Below, piece after piece: positions 35,940-47,710 of a stretch of 64,000 nt of DNA; the stretch's first letter is position 1; the number at the start of each line of letters is the position of its first letter. The stretch is from Casuarina equisetifolia. Its lineage: Eukaryota; Streptophyta; Magnoliopsida; Fagales; Casuarinaceae. The position numbers and the translations under genes are program-made. Where the stretch lies: positions 26,482,682-26,546,681 of the forward strand of contig CM052360.1 in assembly GCA_028551475.1 (NCBI GenBank), in the 5' to 3' direction. The notes under the pieces are model-generated. The model did not search any database. It was not told the origin of the DNA and worked only from the letters and a program-made list of their open reading frames with translations.

Positions 35940-36295
35940 AGAACTATGTACATAGATCCCTAGGAAGGACATTGACAAAGGCGTGATAGATATCTTCCAT
36001 TATCTTTGTTTTCCCTTCCACAAACGTAGTAGTTGAACCCCTTCTGCAGCACTACAGGAAATACTAAATGTTCTCGGCACTGAAGACTAATTCGACAACT
36101 TTCTTTACATTTGGTTGGCGCATGATTGCTGTTGGAAAATTTGCATTCCCAGCATTTGTAGACGGGACCCAACTTTGCTCATCGCAGACTTAGCAATAAG
36201 CTTTTTTTACTGACATCATCTACCAATTCTTCCACAAAGATCAAGCGATGCCATGATTTGAGATCGCTCAATAAACAATTCACTCATAATATGGT
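35940..36295 (-). pseudogene. DC1 protein relic (N-terminal part)
   Basis: The minus strand reads a decayed version of the N-terminus of the intact DC1 gene: SWHRLIFVEELVDDV, then a 'GPVYKC-EC' motif and the positions of H and C in the first DC1 module. It is followed by sequence too degraded to read. Its upstream flank (36300-36600) matches 56090-56420, so the copy carried its own promoter region. Confidence 0.6.
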
Positions 36296-37149
36296 TCGTA
36301 TTTGGATTTGTGAAGGACTAGAATCGATTAGTATCAAGTTTGGTCTTCAAATAAAGGAGCTCCTAATTAGCGTTTATCATTCTTAAAATCGAAAAAATCC
36401 CGTAATGACCAGGTTCAATGGCATGTGCTTGCAAATTCATTAAATGACTCAAAACTTTATTGACAAATGTAATAAAAATTGACAAAAACGGCTCAAATAA
36501 ATTTCAAAATTTGAGCAAGCATAATAAATTACTGTTAATTTTTCTTCTTTCAAGTAACCTTTAGATAAAAAAATTACGAAAGTAGATGTGTGCGTTAAGT
36601 CATGGATTAATAATTCAGTGAAATATGTGATGTGATAAAACCAAAATTTTGACTTTAATTTTTTTTTGGAAATGCTAACTAAAATTTCTATTTCTCATGT
36701 GGCTAGATTTCTTTTTATTTATATTTGTTTGTTCGTAACATTGGTTAGATAACTAATAGAGCACTATTTTTTACTTTATAAATTAATTTTAAATGTATTA
36801 TCAATCAAATTATTCTCATATTATCATATTTTAGTCTTATTTTCGCTTTCCATTCTTCAGAAAAAAAATGTTAGCTCTAATTATTATAAATGACCGTGTG
36901 CACCTGCAATTTAGTATTCTAACCAATTACCAAGTAATTAAAAGGTTAGACAAAAGTAAAAATGAAAACAAAATGAATCGATCACTTTATTTCTACAAAT
37001 ATATTGCTTTTTCTTCCTTTCCACATCATCACAAGACTTTTGCTTCAATTCATTCATCAAGATTGTTTCATCGACTTCTCAAAATAGAGAAGAAAAGGTT
37101 ATCAAAATAAGTGGTAGTGTTTAGGTTTATTTATTTATTTATTTTTTTA

Positions 37150-38330
37150 AAATAATTTGTTTTTAATTAGATGGTTCACAATAGCCGCAATACTGCTATA
37201 TCACCATTAACTACCTTCACTAATTATGTTCTAACTATTTCAACTTTTAGCACATTGTATCTTATATTAAATTTACAAAACACTGATGTGATAAAAATTT
37301 AGTAATTTAGTTTTAGAAAATGGCTTGTTTGAGAAAAATCATGTAATAGAGGATACTAAAAATTTCATAAGATCATGATTGATGTGACATGTTGATTTTT
37401 TGTGGTCATTTCTACTAGCTATAATATTACATCTAGAATCCCTAAATAAATTATAACAAGTGTAATGGTGGAGCATTGCATGTAATGAAATTACATAAGA
37501 AGTGCAACAACATAATAAATAAGAAATATAATTAAGAATCCAAATCATGATGATTTTAGGTTCATCTTATATCTCCCAATATACATATCAAGATAGTTCA
37601 TTGTTTGGCACGAATTGAAAATGAATAAAAAGGAAGAGTCCAGTCATTTGAAAAACTAGCCGTGGTAGTGATTGTCTTTGTACATCTTTTCAGTTTTAGG
37701 TTCCCCTTTTTTGACAGATAACTATACCAGAAAGCTAGTTATTTGAACATGATTGGGTTCATCCGTTGAGATCAACACACCAACAAAAAAAATAAAAAAA
37801 TAAAAAACAAAAATTTATTGATATTAATAAAATTTGTAAGGGTACTATTTTTTTTCTTACAAAAAAAAAAAGATAATTCGCTGCTTATTTCTCAAACATG
37901 TAGATTGCCATTATTTATCAATTATGGGTTTGGCTATGTAAGGAAATAAAAAGAGGATTCTAGTAACACGGATTTGGATTATTTTTTACTTTTGTCATTC
38001 TCTATTATTTTAGTGTGGCTTTTGGGTGCCTAGAAAGTGGATTAAGGTTTTTTATTTTATTTTTTGAAATAAAAAATTCTTAAAAAATGAATTAAAAATA
38101 TAGAAACAAATGATTAAATGGAAATTGTGAATAAATAAATGAAACAGCGGAAAAAAATACGAGTTTGGGATGATTTAGCATTAGAGAAGTGCTTATTAAG
38201 CTTATATCTTTAATAAATGCCTTTGATATAATTACATTATAGAGGACTCTATTTATAAGGAAAAATGTGGCGAATTAGTAAATTTATTTGTAATAGACCA
38301 ACAAACATAAGGTGAAACTTGAGTTAGGAA
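37150..38330 (+). pseudogene. Relic of CLC intron 1
   Basis: Patches match CLC intron 1 (about 14130-14890) in the same orientation and order. At 37165-37270 there is 'TTAGATGGTTCACAATAG' and 'GCTATATCACCATT'. At 37320-37580 the same string of landmarks recurs. At 38160-38330 there is 'ACATTATAGAGG' with 'CTATTTATA'. No exons are recognisable. The fragment lies downstream of the exon 4 relic at 35.1 kb, the reverse of gene order. Confidence 0.6.
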
Positions 38331-38769
38331 AAAAAAAATTGATATTCTAACATTTTCCCTTGAGAGATGTTCCTAGAGATGTTCCATGACAGTCCAAAAA
38401 TAAAGTATCAACTTGATTTTTTTTTCTTCCAATAAAAGAAAAAAACATATATTAACCCTAGCTAAATTCCCTCAAAAACTCAGTTCAATATATTAAGAAG
38501 CAACTACGCAAATCTGCACTTCTCTACTTGTCATCAGTAATTCTATAGATCACCGTCACATAAACCTATTGAGATGATTGGAAAGCTGTGGCCGTGAGCT
38601 ATTCTACCATTTATGTTCGAAGTTATCTTTCCTTGTCAACTAAAAACAATTTTGATTAATACTCTCATGAACGCTTTCCTTATACCACCAGCAAGTAGAC
38701 ATAGCAATAACCACAAATAATAAAAATACAAGGAAAAAGTTACAATTGAATCAATATACATCTCACTCG

Positions 38770-39285
38770 TCAGAATCTAAAGAGTCAAAATCTAAAAAGT
38801 TACAAGCGTCTTTGAGAATACAATAAGAATGTACAGTAAAATCACATTTTTCACACTAATAAAATAATTCTTTTATATTAATTTCTTTTTTATAAATTTT
38901 TTTTTTCACAAATAAGACAATAGTTATCTTCTTGACATTCATTGTAAAAGTAACTGTCAAGTAATGTGGATGATACCGGTACCTGACAGTTGGCGGAAAT
39001 GCAACGCAGCTTGCGCATAATCTGAATTCACAATCAGTGCACACGTAGCATACACCTTTTCCACCGCAAACGTTGCAGCTCTCTTCACGTCTTTCAAATT
39101 GTCTGACAAGGAAGAGTATATGCTTGTGAAGCACATGTTCAATAGATTCTGGAAGTAACCCGCACTTAACATCCACCTTAAACCAACCACACTCGTCACA
39201 TCTATACCCATAACCCCCTCGAGCTTGGTGACACACACGACACTCCCACTGAGAAGTAGTGAGAGTGAGCGGATTATTATTTTAC
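38770..39285 (-). pseudogene. DC1 protein relic (C-terminal modules)
   Basis: The minus strand reads three DC1 modules resembling modules 7-9 of the intact gene: NPLTLTTSQWECRVC, YGYRCDECGWFKVDVKCGLLPE, HKHILFLV, CYVCTDCEFRLCASC and YHPHYLT. The frame then breaks near 38950 in an A-rich stretch; beyond the break WCEKCDFTV-type sequence is still recognisable in another frame. There is no start codon or N-terminal half. Confidence 0.8.
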
Positions 39286-39289
39286 CTTT

Positions 39290-41669
39290 TCTAGAGTACT
39301 TACATTTTAAAAATATTTTGCTTTATCCTTTTGTCCCCATGACTACGACGCTTTTGCTTTAACTTAATCGTCAACATTGTTCCATTGTCGGCCGACAGTC
39401 GAATCCATTTTATGTCTCTGGAGAACAACGAGAAAACAAAAGGAAATGACTTTCCACGACATATGGGCCGTTATATCTCCTAGTGACAGAGTTGAATGTG
39501 GTCCCTAAGATGAACCTTAATATTATAATTGATGATTTTTTTTTCAACTAAAGTTTTAAGATTTTGGAAACATGTGATGTGATAAAACTAAAGTTTTGAC
39601 TTCAAAAGTTTTTTCAAAAACCCAAACTAGAATTGTTTGTTGGTTTGTCACATTCAATAGGTAACTAATAACTCGTTCCTTTTTTTTTTAATAGAAGTAA
39701 TTTGATGAGTTAACTTTGTACTTGTTGTTATCATTATTATTGAGGATGATTATATTTGAATCTTAAAAATGTTGTAAGTGACGTGCATTTCCAAGAAGAA
39801 TTTTTAGGCTTTTGAAATTAATAAGGCATGGTAAACGGTATATTAATTAATAAAAAGGGAAAACGATGCCCATCATATTTTAATTTTTTGAACTTCGTGA
39901 TTTATTGAAAAAAAAATGTTCTATTACTTTAGTATTTGGACAGGAATACTTTATCCCTAAGAATATATTATTTTATTTTTCTTTCACCTCTATGAGGCTT
40001 GTGCGATACTTTACTTGTCGAGATCGAAAAGCCAACATTGTCCCATCATATCCGATCAATCTTTTGTCTTTATCAAAAAAAAAAAGTCTTTGGTATTTGG
40101 CTGTCATATAAATTTATTTTTTTGAATAAATTACTTTGTTTCTGCGAATATAATGCTTTGTCTTTTCTTTCGTATGACCATGAGGCTTTTTGCTTTAATT
40201 TATTCGTCAGGAATGTTCCAGTATTTTCTCTCAATGGGATCAACTTTCTTTTTCTTTTCTTTTTTTCTTTATTGAACAACAAAAAAGCAGAAAGGAAAAG
40301 GTTGTCCTCCACATGTGGGCCGTCACATTGCTTCTCTTTCTGAATAGAGTACTTTATTTCCACTTTCTTGCGTCTGGTGGTTGGAGGCATGATTTATGCC
40401 AAGCGGATCAATTTTTTGTGTTTATGAAGCTACTTAAAACAAAAGGAAAAGAAGTTGGCTTCTTTTTTCTTTTTCTTTTTTCTTCTTCCACGTGATGACA
40501 TGTTTTGCGCAGAAGCCTCATGTCTCACCAATTTTGCTGCAAAACCCGTAGTGTCTCTCTGTTTATGACAAGCAGCCTAGAGTGCAGCTCAAAGTCCAGA
40601 TAGAAAGTACTGGATAGCTTAAGGAGTCCCATTGTGCCACCTTGGTGGGGAAAGGTGCATATTTCCACGTCCTCAAAGTCTAGTTAGTTCCCACCTTAAG
40701 GAGGTACTTTATTCTTGCGTTATCTTTTGTTTTAATTCAAGGGCTAAAAGAACAAGAATCGGTTTCCAAAACCCTTATCTTTTGCTTTAATTTATGTCAT
40801 GCTGTCAAAGATTTGCCCATCTTACTTTCCCATTCCGGTCCTTTTTTCGTCTTTATAAGCAATGATAAACATAAAGAAAAAGTTGACCGTCGGCATGGTA
40901 GCCATCATATTAGTTTTTTTGGTTTTTCTTTAATAAGGTGTCAAATCCATATACTTAATGGTCAGTGATCCTTATTGGCTTATCACTAAGCCAATAAATC
41001 TTACTATATTGTTATATTAATTTACTTTTTTAATAAATTACTTGGCTTTTCTCAAATATATTGCTTTTTTTTTTTCCCTTGTTTTTACATGATGTCAAAG
41101 CCCCTCAAATTTATCAAAACCAATGATATATATGTACAAGATGAAAGATTTACATCAAAAGCATAATTTCTTGTGATAGCTTAAATGAAGAAAATTTTAT
41201 TTAACTCTTAAATTAATTTTTGGATTAGGCCTTCAAATTTTTTAACTCGGATTAAAGTTTAAGTTAGATTTATTCCATTCTGTACAACCTTAAACCAAAT
41301 ACCACTCATTATATCCTAATGCATAGGATATGCAGCCCATAATTGCTTGAGAGTAGCCAATTATGGGGTATAATTTTAACTTTTGCCAATGGTGTTGATA
41401 AGAGGATGAGAGACAATTGTGATTAACAAAAACATCAAGGAATTTTGTAGATCAATTTTTTTTTCTTTTGTTGGAAATCTATGAGCCTATTTTGTAAAAT
41501 TTTTGAGTTAAGGAAATATATTGCCTAATAGATATAATTTCAAATGAGTGTCAAATATATCATTTTTTCAATCCTAAATTAAAATAAATAAATATTAATT
41601 AATTAATTAGTAACTATTTTTTTGTCTAATCTCTTGTCATACAACATCATGACATAATATTTAATCTAT
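39290..41669. other. DC1 flank relics and AT-rich DNA
   Basis: No gene. The stretches 39300-39480, 40000-40330 and 40385-40600 are diverged copies of the region that lies upstream of the intact DC1 gene (about 47400-47700). They show 'TTTTGCTTTAA-TTATTCGTCA' followed by an AAAGG-rich part, 'CACGTGA' and 'CAATTTTGCTGCAAAACC'. Confidence 0.5.
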
Positions 41670-43158
41670 TGTTGGAATATATTAATAATTAAATAGAATT
41701 ATAATATAAAAATATTATAATTAATATTTGATTATTTATGAGTTTTATAAGAAAATTAATCTTGAAATTGTATGCAGGAAATTGGGTTAGAATGAGCCCA
41801 GTCCAAAGTTTGACCCAGTTTAGAAAGGTATGACCTAGGCCCAGAATGCGACCCAGTCCAGAATGCGCGACTCGCGACCAACTTAAGTGCCGCGACCTAA
41901 AATCTGACCCGCGATGATGCTGTGATTTTACCGGTAGATTTGACCGTCCATTTCACCTCTAATTAAGGCACAAGATAGCTCGTTGGAAAGCCAATGAAGA
42001 TGAAAAGATTTCTGTGAAGAGAAATCAAAGACCCACTACTCAAAGTAGATCAATTTGAAGAAATGGTGAAGCTTATCAAGTTCTTGCCCTAACTGCTCAA
42101 AAGTGAAATTGGAAGCAAATTAGAGGGCTTCTGAAGATGATTTCAAAGGGTTTTTGTAAGGAAAAAGATGCTCCTATCAATTTGTGAAGGGCCCATAAAG
42201 AATTGATTTAAGATTAGAGAGAATTGAAGAAGATTTGAGTGAAACCCAAAACTTGCTTCACAGAACTTGAATTATAGAGATTTAAGTTTAGACCAAAATT
42301 GCACCGTTTTGGATGAGGTTTTGAAATAAACGAAGGCAGAACCTTAGCCCCGACATTCTGTCTCTCTCAAGCTTGAAAATGGACAGAGAAGAGGAAAATA
42401 AAGAACTCTAATAGAAAGAAGATTTGATGGTGCTTAGAAGTGTCAGAACGACTCTTTAAAGTGAAAGGTTAGTTGTTTTGAAGGTATTTAAGCAAGTTTG
42501 TCTTCACCATTACTAGAAGTCCAAAAATTAGAAGCAAAGAAAGCAATTTGTGAAGCATCTCATACTACTCATTCTAGCTCATCCAAACATACGATTTTGA
42601 TATTCATTGGGTGAGTAATTTCTAAGCTCATTACTTGCTTATTAAAGAATCAATTTGTACTTCATTATACTCTATTATTAAAGTTGATTTTTTATAAGTA
42701 GATTCTGCTAGGGTTTGAAGGAATATGGGGCTTTTGTCCATATTACTCTGTATTGAGCCGTTAGTAGCTATTTGAAACTTCTGAACTTGTATTGCATGTC
42801 TTATAAAAGCTTAGTTCGAAATTTGTAATAAGTTTGATAAACTTTAACTTGTTGATGTGTGTTGAGACACACATTACAATTGTGATCCTTAGTGTAAGGA
42901 TTGTTTAACTTCTTGAGAAGGAGTTGAAAAGTGTAGGAGAAAGTTTCTCCTAGCTTTATAGTAAAGTAGACTTCAACCGGTTATGTTGAAGGAGAAAAGG
43001 GTGGAAGTAAGTGAGAAGGGCCGAACCACCGTGTAAATTTGTGTCTTATCTTCTTTGTGTTTGATTAGCTTGCTAGTTAAACTTTATATCTTTAAATGCT
43101 ATATTTGATTGCATAAAAAGTAATTGAACAAAAATAGAAGTGATTTTTAAAAGCAACA
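41670..43158. mobile_element. Probable solo LTR of a Ty1/copia-type element
   Basis: A ~1.5 kb non-coding block begins TGTTGGAATAT and ends in a CA next to DC1 relic sequence. Its second half has features common in plant copia LTRs: alternating purine-rich motifs, GAGACACACATTACAATTG-type words and a '...CCGAACCACCGTGTAAATTTGTGTC' stretch near the right end. No internal domains are seen. I could not find a matching target duplication, so the borders, especially the right one, are approximate. Confidence 0.4.
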
Positions 43159-43167
43159 GACTTTACA

Positions 43168-43835
43168 TTTTTTGTCATACATGGGCTCTTCATGGCTCAA
43201 GATTAAATCATGTTGTGGATGATTGAAATATTTGAACATTTCAAATTCATTAAATCTCTCATCTTTGTTGCTTTTAACCAATTAAATAAATAAATAAATA
43301 ATGTGCTCCTTACAACTATTAGACACTAACTCGGTTGTTGAGTCTTTGTTTTTATATTTTTTGGCACACTTGAGATGAAGAATATAACCACATTTCACAC
43401 GGCAATAAGATTCATACCCGGTACCTGTTTGCGGCAGAATTTACAATGTACCATATGTTCCTTATTGATTAGACGAACAGAATGGATGAAAATGAGGGAA
43501 GGACCTTGTAATGTAGTTCGGATGGAGTGAGAAAAATCAGCACAGTCCCTCTCCATTATGAGTCGGCAGACGTTACACATATAGGCAAAATCTTTGCATT
43601 ACTTGGCAAGTGAGCCGATCCACCCTCCGTGCGACGACGACTGTGTTGGTGGCAGTCATCGGCACTAAATTGAAAATGCGATAAACATTTGATGTCGAGG
43701 AAAAAATCGCAGGGATCACAACAGTAAAACAAAGAAGATTTCGTGGTTTAGACACAAGCATTGCATTTTTAAACTTATGCTTTGAAAGTGAAATGCAAGA
43801 AGTCTTCTTTTTGGAGAGTGAGCACGTGGTTAAGG
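43168..43835 (-). pseudogene. DC1 protein relic (middle modules)
   Basis: The minus strand aligns with modules 3-5 and the start of module 6 of the intact DC1 gene. The best stretch (43580-43400) reads CNVCRLIMERDCADFSHSIRTTLQ, then VHCKFCRKQV. Flanking parts are recognisable only in shifted frames, and similarity stops at 43835 right after 'GAGCACGTGGT'. That is the same word where module 3 meets upstream sequence in the 55.6 kb copy. Confidence 0.75.
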
Positions 43836-43839
43836 AAAA

Positions 43840-45268
43840 TAAAACCATTTTCTTTTTCATTTTTTTATTCTTTTAAATGGTAGTTAAGATGTTGGAGATT
43901 ATGCCCCTGAACTGCAGCAATGATAATCGGCATTGACAAAAATTAGAGGAAAAGAACAGAAGAAAAGCTTTTCAAAGGATCGACATTTATAAATTTCGAT
44001 GATTATGATAAAACTATTTTTGAGCTAATTAAAGATTTAACAGGTGGCATGGAAAAAAATTTTGGGTTAATTGTGATAGCTATCCATTGAGGTAAGGATA
44101 ATAGTTTCATTTAACATTTGTTTTTAAAAGATAATATACTTCATTATGAAATACTTTTCACAAAAGAAAACTTGATTATAGGCTGTAAGAATAAAATTAA
44201 TACGAAAAATTTCAGAAAAGCCTATCGAGGACAGAACAACTAAACAAGATATAATTTTGTTTATTTTCTTTTAGAATGAGATATAAAAGTGAAATTATGA
44301 GTAGTAGATAATTTTTAATATACAAAGCAGCATAATCCAATTGGTTCAAGTTAAGTGGAACACGTTACCAATAGCTTCACTATGTTTTTGTTGGTAACAA
44401 AAGCCCAAAGAGTCAGCCCAACAAATTGAGCCAGCCAGTACAGATCCAGCTCCTAATTAAGAAAAAACAACATCAACCTAGATAACTGTTCGCATCTACG
44501 ATAGAAGTTACATCAATTAATAGAAAGGGAGAGAACGTTATGCTTCCCAAGCAAATTCCTTAGAAAATTGTCAAATCTAGTAAACTCAAACAGTAAAATA
44601 ATTCCTCAAAAGTAAGGGCAACGTACATTAGTCTGAAGCCTAGTAGCATACTTCGTAATCAGTTTGCCCGGGGGCAGATGTTACACACCCTAAAACTGAT
44701 TGTAAATTATGATACTTCACTTGCTCTAGTTAACAATTTTGACACTTATTCTACTTATATTTACTTAACACAGCATAAATATTTTACAAGTATGAGAGAT
44801 AATTGACTTATCTCTAGAAGATTATCTAACCATTATCCTCCCCATTGCTTTGTTAATTTTTTTCCCTTAATTTTGATGCATCTTGTTTCCTTTTTGCTTT
44901 TTCACGGAGGTACAAATTCTTTTTGCCTTTTCCTTAACTATTAACTAGCCCTTGCATAACTATTCTAGGTAAATTGGCGCATTTGCCATGTGAGAAGAAA
45001 TTACATTGTGTACAACCACAAAATGACTTGAAAATTATAAACTATAAATACGCATCACAATGTTTGACATTAATGAGCTCTCCATAGATGAGAATCAAGT
45101 TATGTTGTATCCACTGTGGACAAACAACTCTAGAGCAACATAGAAATAGATACAAATATTATACATGGCCCACTAGAAAAAAGTTAAATCCAAATCAATA
45201 TATTGGGAACAAAAAGCATATCTAATGAGGTTGTTGCTAATCAATAGCAAAAAGATATTTCTTAATTC
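43840..45268. other. Intergenic, 3' side of the intact DC1 gene
   Basis: AT-rich; I see no gene, domain or clear repeat. The piece just left of the DC1 stop is its 3' untranslated region. Confidence 0.45.
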
Positions 45269-47122
45269 TTACTTGGTCTGGTAAACATGGCGCCTATGCA
45301 TAATAAATTTACATTGAGTACATTCTACAGCCAAAAAATCAAACCATGTTTCAAAAGAACTACATCTCTTACCAAAGGGTTGACCACATGTATCACATGG
45401 TGGGGAGTCTTCACTCTTTTGTAAGAAAGTGAGAGGATGTTGATGGTGTTTGCTTTCATAATACCCAAATTTGAAGTTGTCTCTAAGAAGGCATTTCAAA
45501 TCAACAGTAAAATCACATTCTTTGCACCAATAATACCAAACTTTTGGATCTCTTCTATTTTCACAAATTAAACAATAGTATTCTTTAGAATGATCACATG
45601 CATCAGTGAGTGTCAAGGGATGTGGATGATATTGGTATTTGGCAACATGAGGAAGAGTGGCACACCTAAAGCACAATTTGATCTTGCAACCATCAATGCA
45701 CACATAATTCACCTTACTTGTATCGCAGCCAATACAAGTCCCTTTAGGTTCTTTTCCTCTTCCAACAAGGTAAAGGATGTGATCATGAAGTGGATGTTCA
45801 AGAGCTTCCGGAATTAAACCACATTGTATATCCAACTCAAAGTCATCACATTCGTCACATTTATAGGCATAGCCATCACGAAAAACACAACACTTCCTAC
45901 ACCAAATGATCTTTTCACCGGACGGTGCCCGTGGAATGAGAGTGAGCAAATGTTTGTGAAACAAACCTCTTTTGATGGTTGTAGGCAGTTCGGCACATCT
46001 TGAATGCAAGAAGAATTTACATGCTTCACAACTATAAAATGGAGGAAAGAATATAAATCGCATACAAGCCTCACATTGTTTGTAATATCCAGGATGTTCA
46101 TGGCTTAGGATTAGCTCATGTTGTGGATGATTAAAATGTTGAATCTTCTCAGGTCCAACAATTCTTTTAGCCTCTTCTATCTTCAACCCCTCTACTAAAT
46201 AAATAGAGAACTCATTGCAATTACTGGTTGCTGAATCAATCATTGCATTCTTGTTCTCATATTTTCTTGCGCACTTAAGATGAAGAATGAAACCACATTT
46301 CACACAATAATAAGCCCCATACCTCGTATTCACCTGTTTGCGGCAAAGCCTACAAATTACCCTTTCCTGTTTATTGACTCGCCTCACAGAATGGGTAAAA
46401 GTGAGGTAATGATCGTGTAATGTAGTTCGAATGGTGTGTGAAAAATCACAACAGTCTCTCTCTATTGTGAGGTGGCAGATAGAACATGTATAGGAGAAAC
46501 CCATGGTTTCCTCACCACAGGCTTCGCAAAAGAATCGGTCCACCAGCCCTTTGAGCAAGACTTTGTGTTCATGGCAGTCATCAGCAAAATTTAGAAGCCG
46601 CAGTAAACATTTGTTGTGGAGAGAAAATTTGAAACGTTGACTATGGTAATTCAGGGATTGCATGGTTTTGAAGCAAAAACGACATTCTCCCTTTGTTATC
46701 TCAAGAGTAAACAGGTGGTCTGAGTGCGGGGGAAGTAGTACCACGTGGGATACCTCAGCGCAACACTTGTGCAAGAGGAAGGTGCACCTAGGGAAGGAGC
46801 ATTTGTATGCCGGAAGAGATGGTGGTTCCTCGCATCCCCAGCAAACAACTCCAACTCTATTCTCCACCTCTTCTGCCAAGATCAAGTGGTGCCTGGGCCA
46901 ATAGCAATGAATTTTCATCTTCTCTTCCCAATCTCTCTTGGTTGGCTTGGGGCAAGATCTATGCTGGATGAAGCTGCACTCAAAGCATTTGTAGACGGGA
47001 CCCACCGCTTGTTCCCAGCACAGTATGCAATCAGATCTGTCGCTAACATCATCGGTCAGCTCTTCGACAAAGACCAAGTGATGCCATGGACTCCGATCGT
47101 AGAACTTCTTCTCTGGCTCCAT
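45269..47122 (-). CDS. DC1 domain (cysteine/histidine-rich C1) protein, intact
   Basis: Single-exon gene of 617 codons. The ATG at 47122 (MEPEKKFYDRSPWHHL) is chosen because the paralogue at 56050 starts with the same MEPE; the longer frame to 47194 begins with TTG. About ten DC1 modules follow, each H-x2-H, then C-x2-C, C-x2-C, H-x2-C. They start near residues 12, 75, 133, 182, 234, 335, 393, 447, 501 and 554; modules 3 and 10 are degenerate. DC1 modules bind zinc and resemble the diacylglycerol-binding C1 domain. The family is plant-expanded, with members linked to hormone and pathogen responses; the ligand is generally unknown. No signal peptide or membrane segment is seen. It is the only intact member of the cluster here. 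A WRKY-type TTGACC word lies at 47677-47682, about 555 bases upstream. Confidence 0.92.
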   Translation of the reverse strand: MEPEKKFYDRSPWHHLVFVEELTDDVSDRSDCILCWEQAVGPVYKCFECSFIQHRSCPKPTKRDWEEKMKIHCYWPRHHLILAEEVENRVGVVCWGCEEPPSLPAYKCSFPRCTFLLHKCCAEVSHVVLLPPHSDHLFTLEITKGECRFCFKTMQSLNYHSQRFKFSLHNKCLLRLLNFADDCHEHKVLLKGLVDRFFCEACGEETMGFSYTCSICHLTIERDCCDFSHTIRTTLHDHYLTFTHSVRRVNKQERVICRLCRKQVNTRYGAYYCVKCGFILHLKCARKYENKNAMIDSATSNCNEFSIYLVEGLKIEEAKRIVGPEKIQHFNHPQHELILSHEHPGYYKQCEACMRFIFFPPFYSCEACKFFLHSRCAELPTTIKRGLFHKHLLTLIPRAPSGEKIIWCRKCCVFRDGYAYKCDECDDFELDIQCGLIPEALEHPLHDHILYLVGRGKEPKGTCIGCDTSKVNYVCIDGCKIKLCFRCATLPHVAKYQYHPHPLTLTDACDHSKEYYCLICENRRDPKVWYYWCKECDFTVDLKCLLRDNFKFGYYESKHHQHPLTFLQKSEDSPPCDTCGQPFGKRCSSFETWFDFLAVECTQCKFIMHRRHVYQTK

Positions 47123-47284
47123 CACTGACAAGTGATTAGTATTCAGACTGGTGAAGAATTCAAACACGCTGACAACTATTTGGTCTTCAAACAAGATGAC
47201 TCACTAATTGCCCTTTCCATTGTTAAGAGTTCCATAAACTTGAAATGGATTCAAAAGGTCGACCCCCTATACCGTCAGTTAGGA

Positions 47285-47710
47285 ATTAAAGAGAGGTCTT
47301 CTTGTTGGGCAACACACCGGTGAATAATTCAAGAGAGGTCTTCGCTTTTGCTGCCAACTCACTGCTATTGACACGTTTCCTGTCATAGATATGCCCACGT
47401 CTTTCGAGCCTGTAATATTAGTCCACACTTAAATAGAGAGCGAATCCTCCTTAAGATTTTAGGGGCCTACACCGGCGAGGACGGGTTGCAAAAGCCATCC
47501 CATTCTGCCGATCTGATCTTCGTTTTGTGTTTTCAAAACTCCACAAAAGACAAAGAAAAAGGTTGTTTTGTGCTTTTCCCACGTGACAAAGGGGCCACAG
47601 TCTCCACGTTTCGGATAAGCAGCCCTCCAGTACAATTTCGAGATATGCATGAATAAATGCAAGTAGTTTCAAAGTTTTGACCTTTTGCTTTAATTTATTC
47701 ATTAAGGTTA
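47285..47710 (-). promoter_or_regulatory. Upstream region of the intact DC1 gene, present in many copies
   Basis: Holds a TATA-like CTATTTAAG (minus strand, 47436-47428), about 310 bases before the ATG, and the TTGACC word at 47677. Pieces of this region recur without a gene at 40385-40600, 48530-48870, 58220-58440, 58600-58760 and 59690-60010. It is therefore a family-wide 5' flank. Confidence 0.45.

Noticed and set aside
36868-37110. 80-codon plus-strand frame
   Set aside because: Part of it matches the repeated DC1 upstream region (about 40180-40290), where the frame is not kept.
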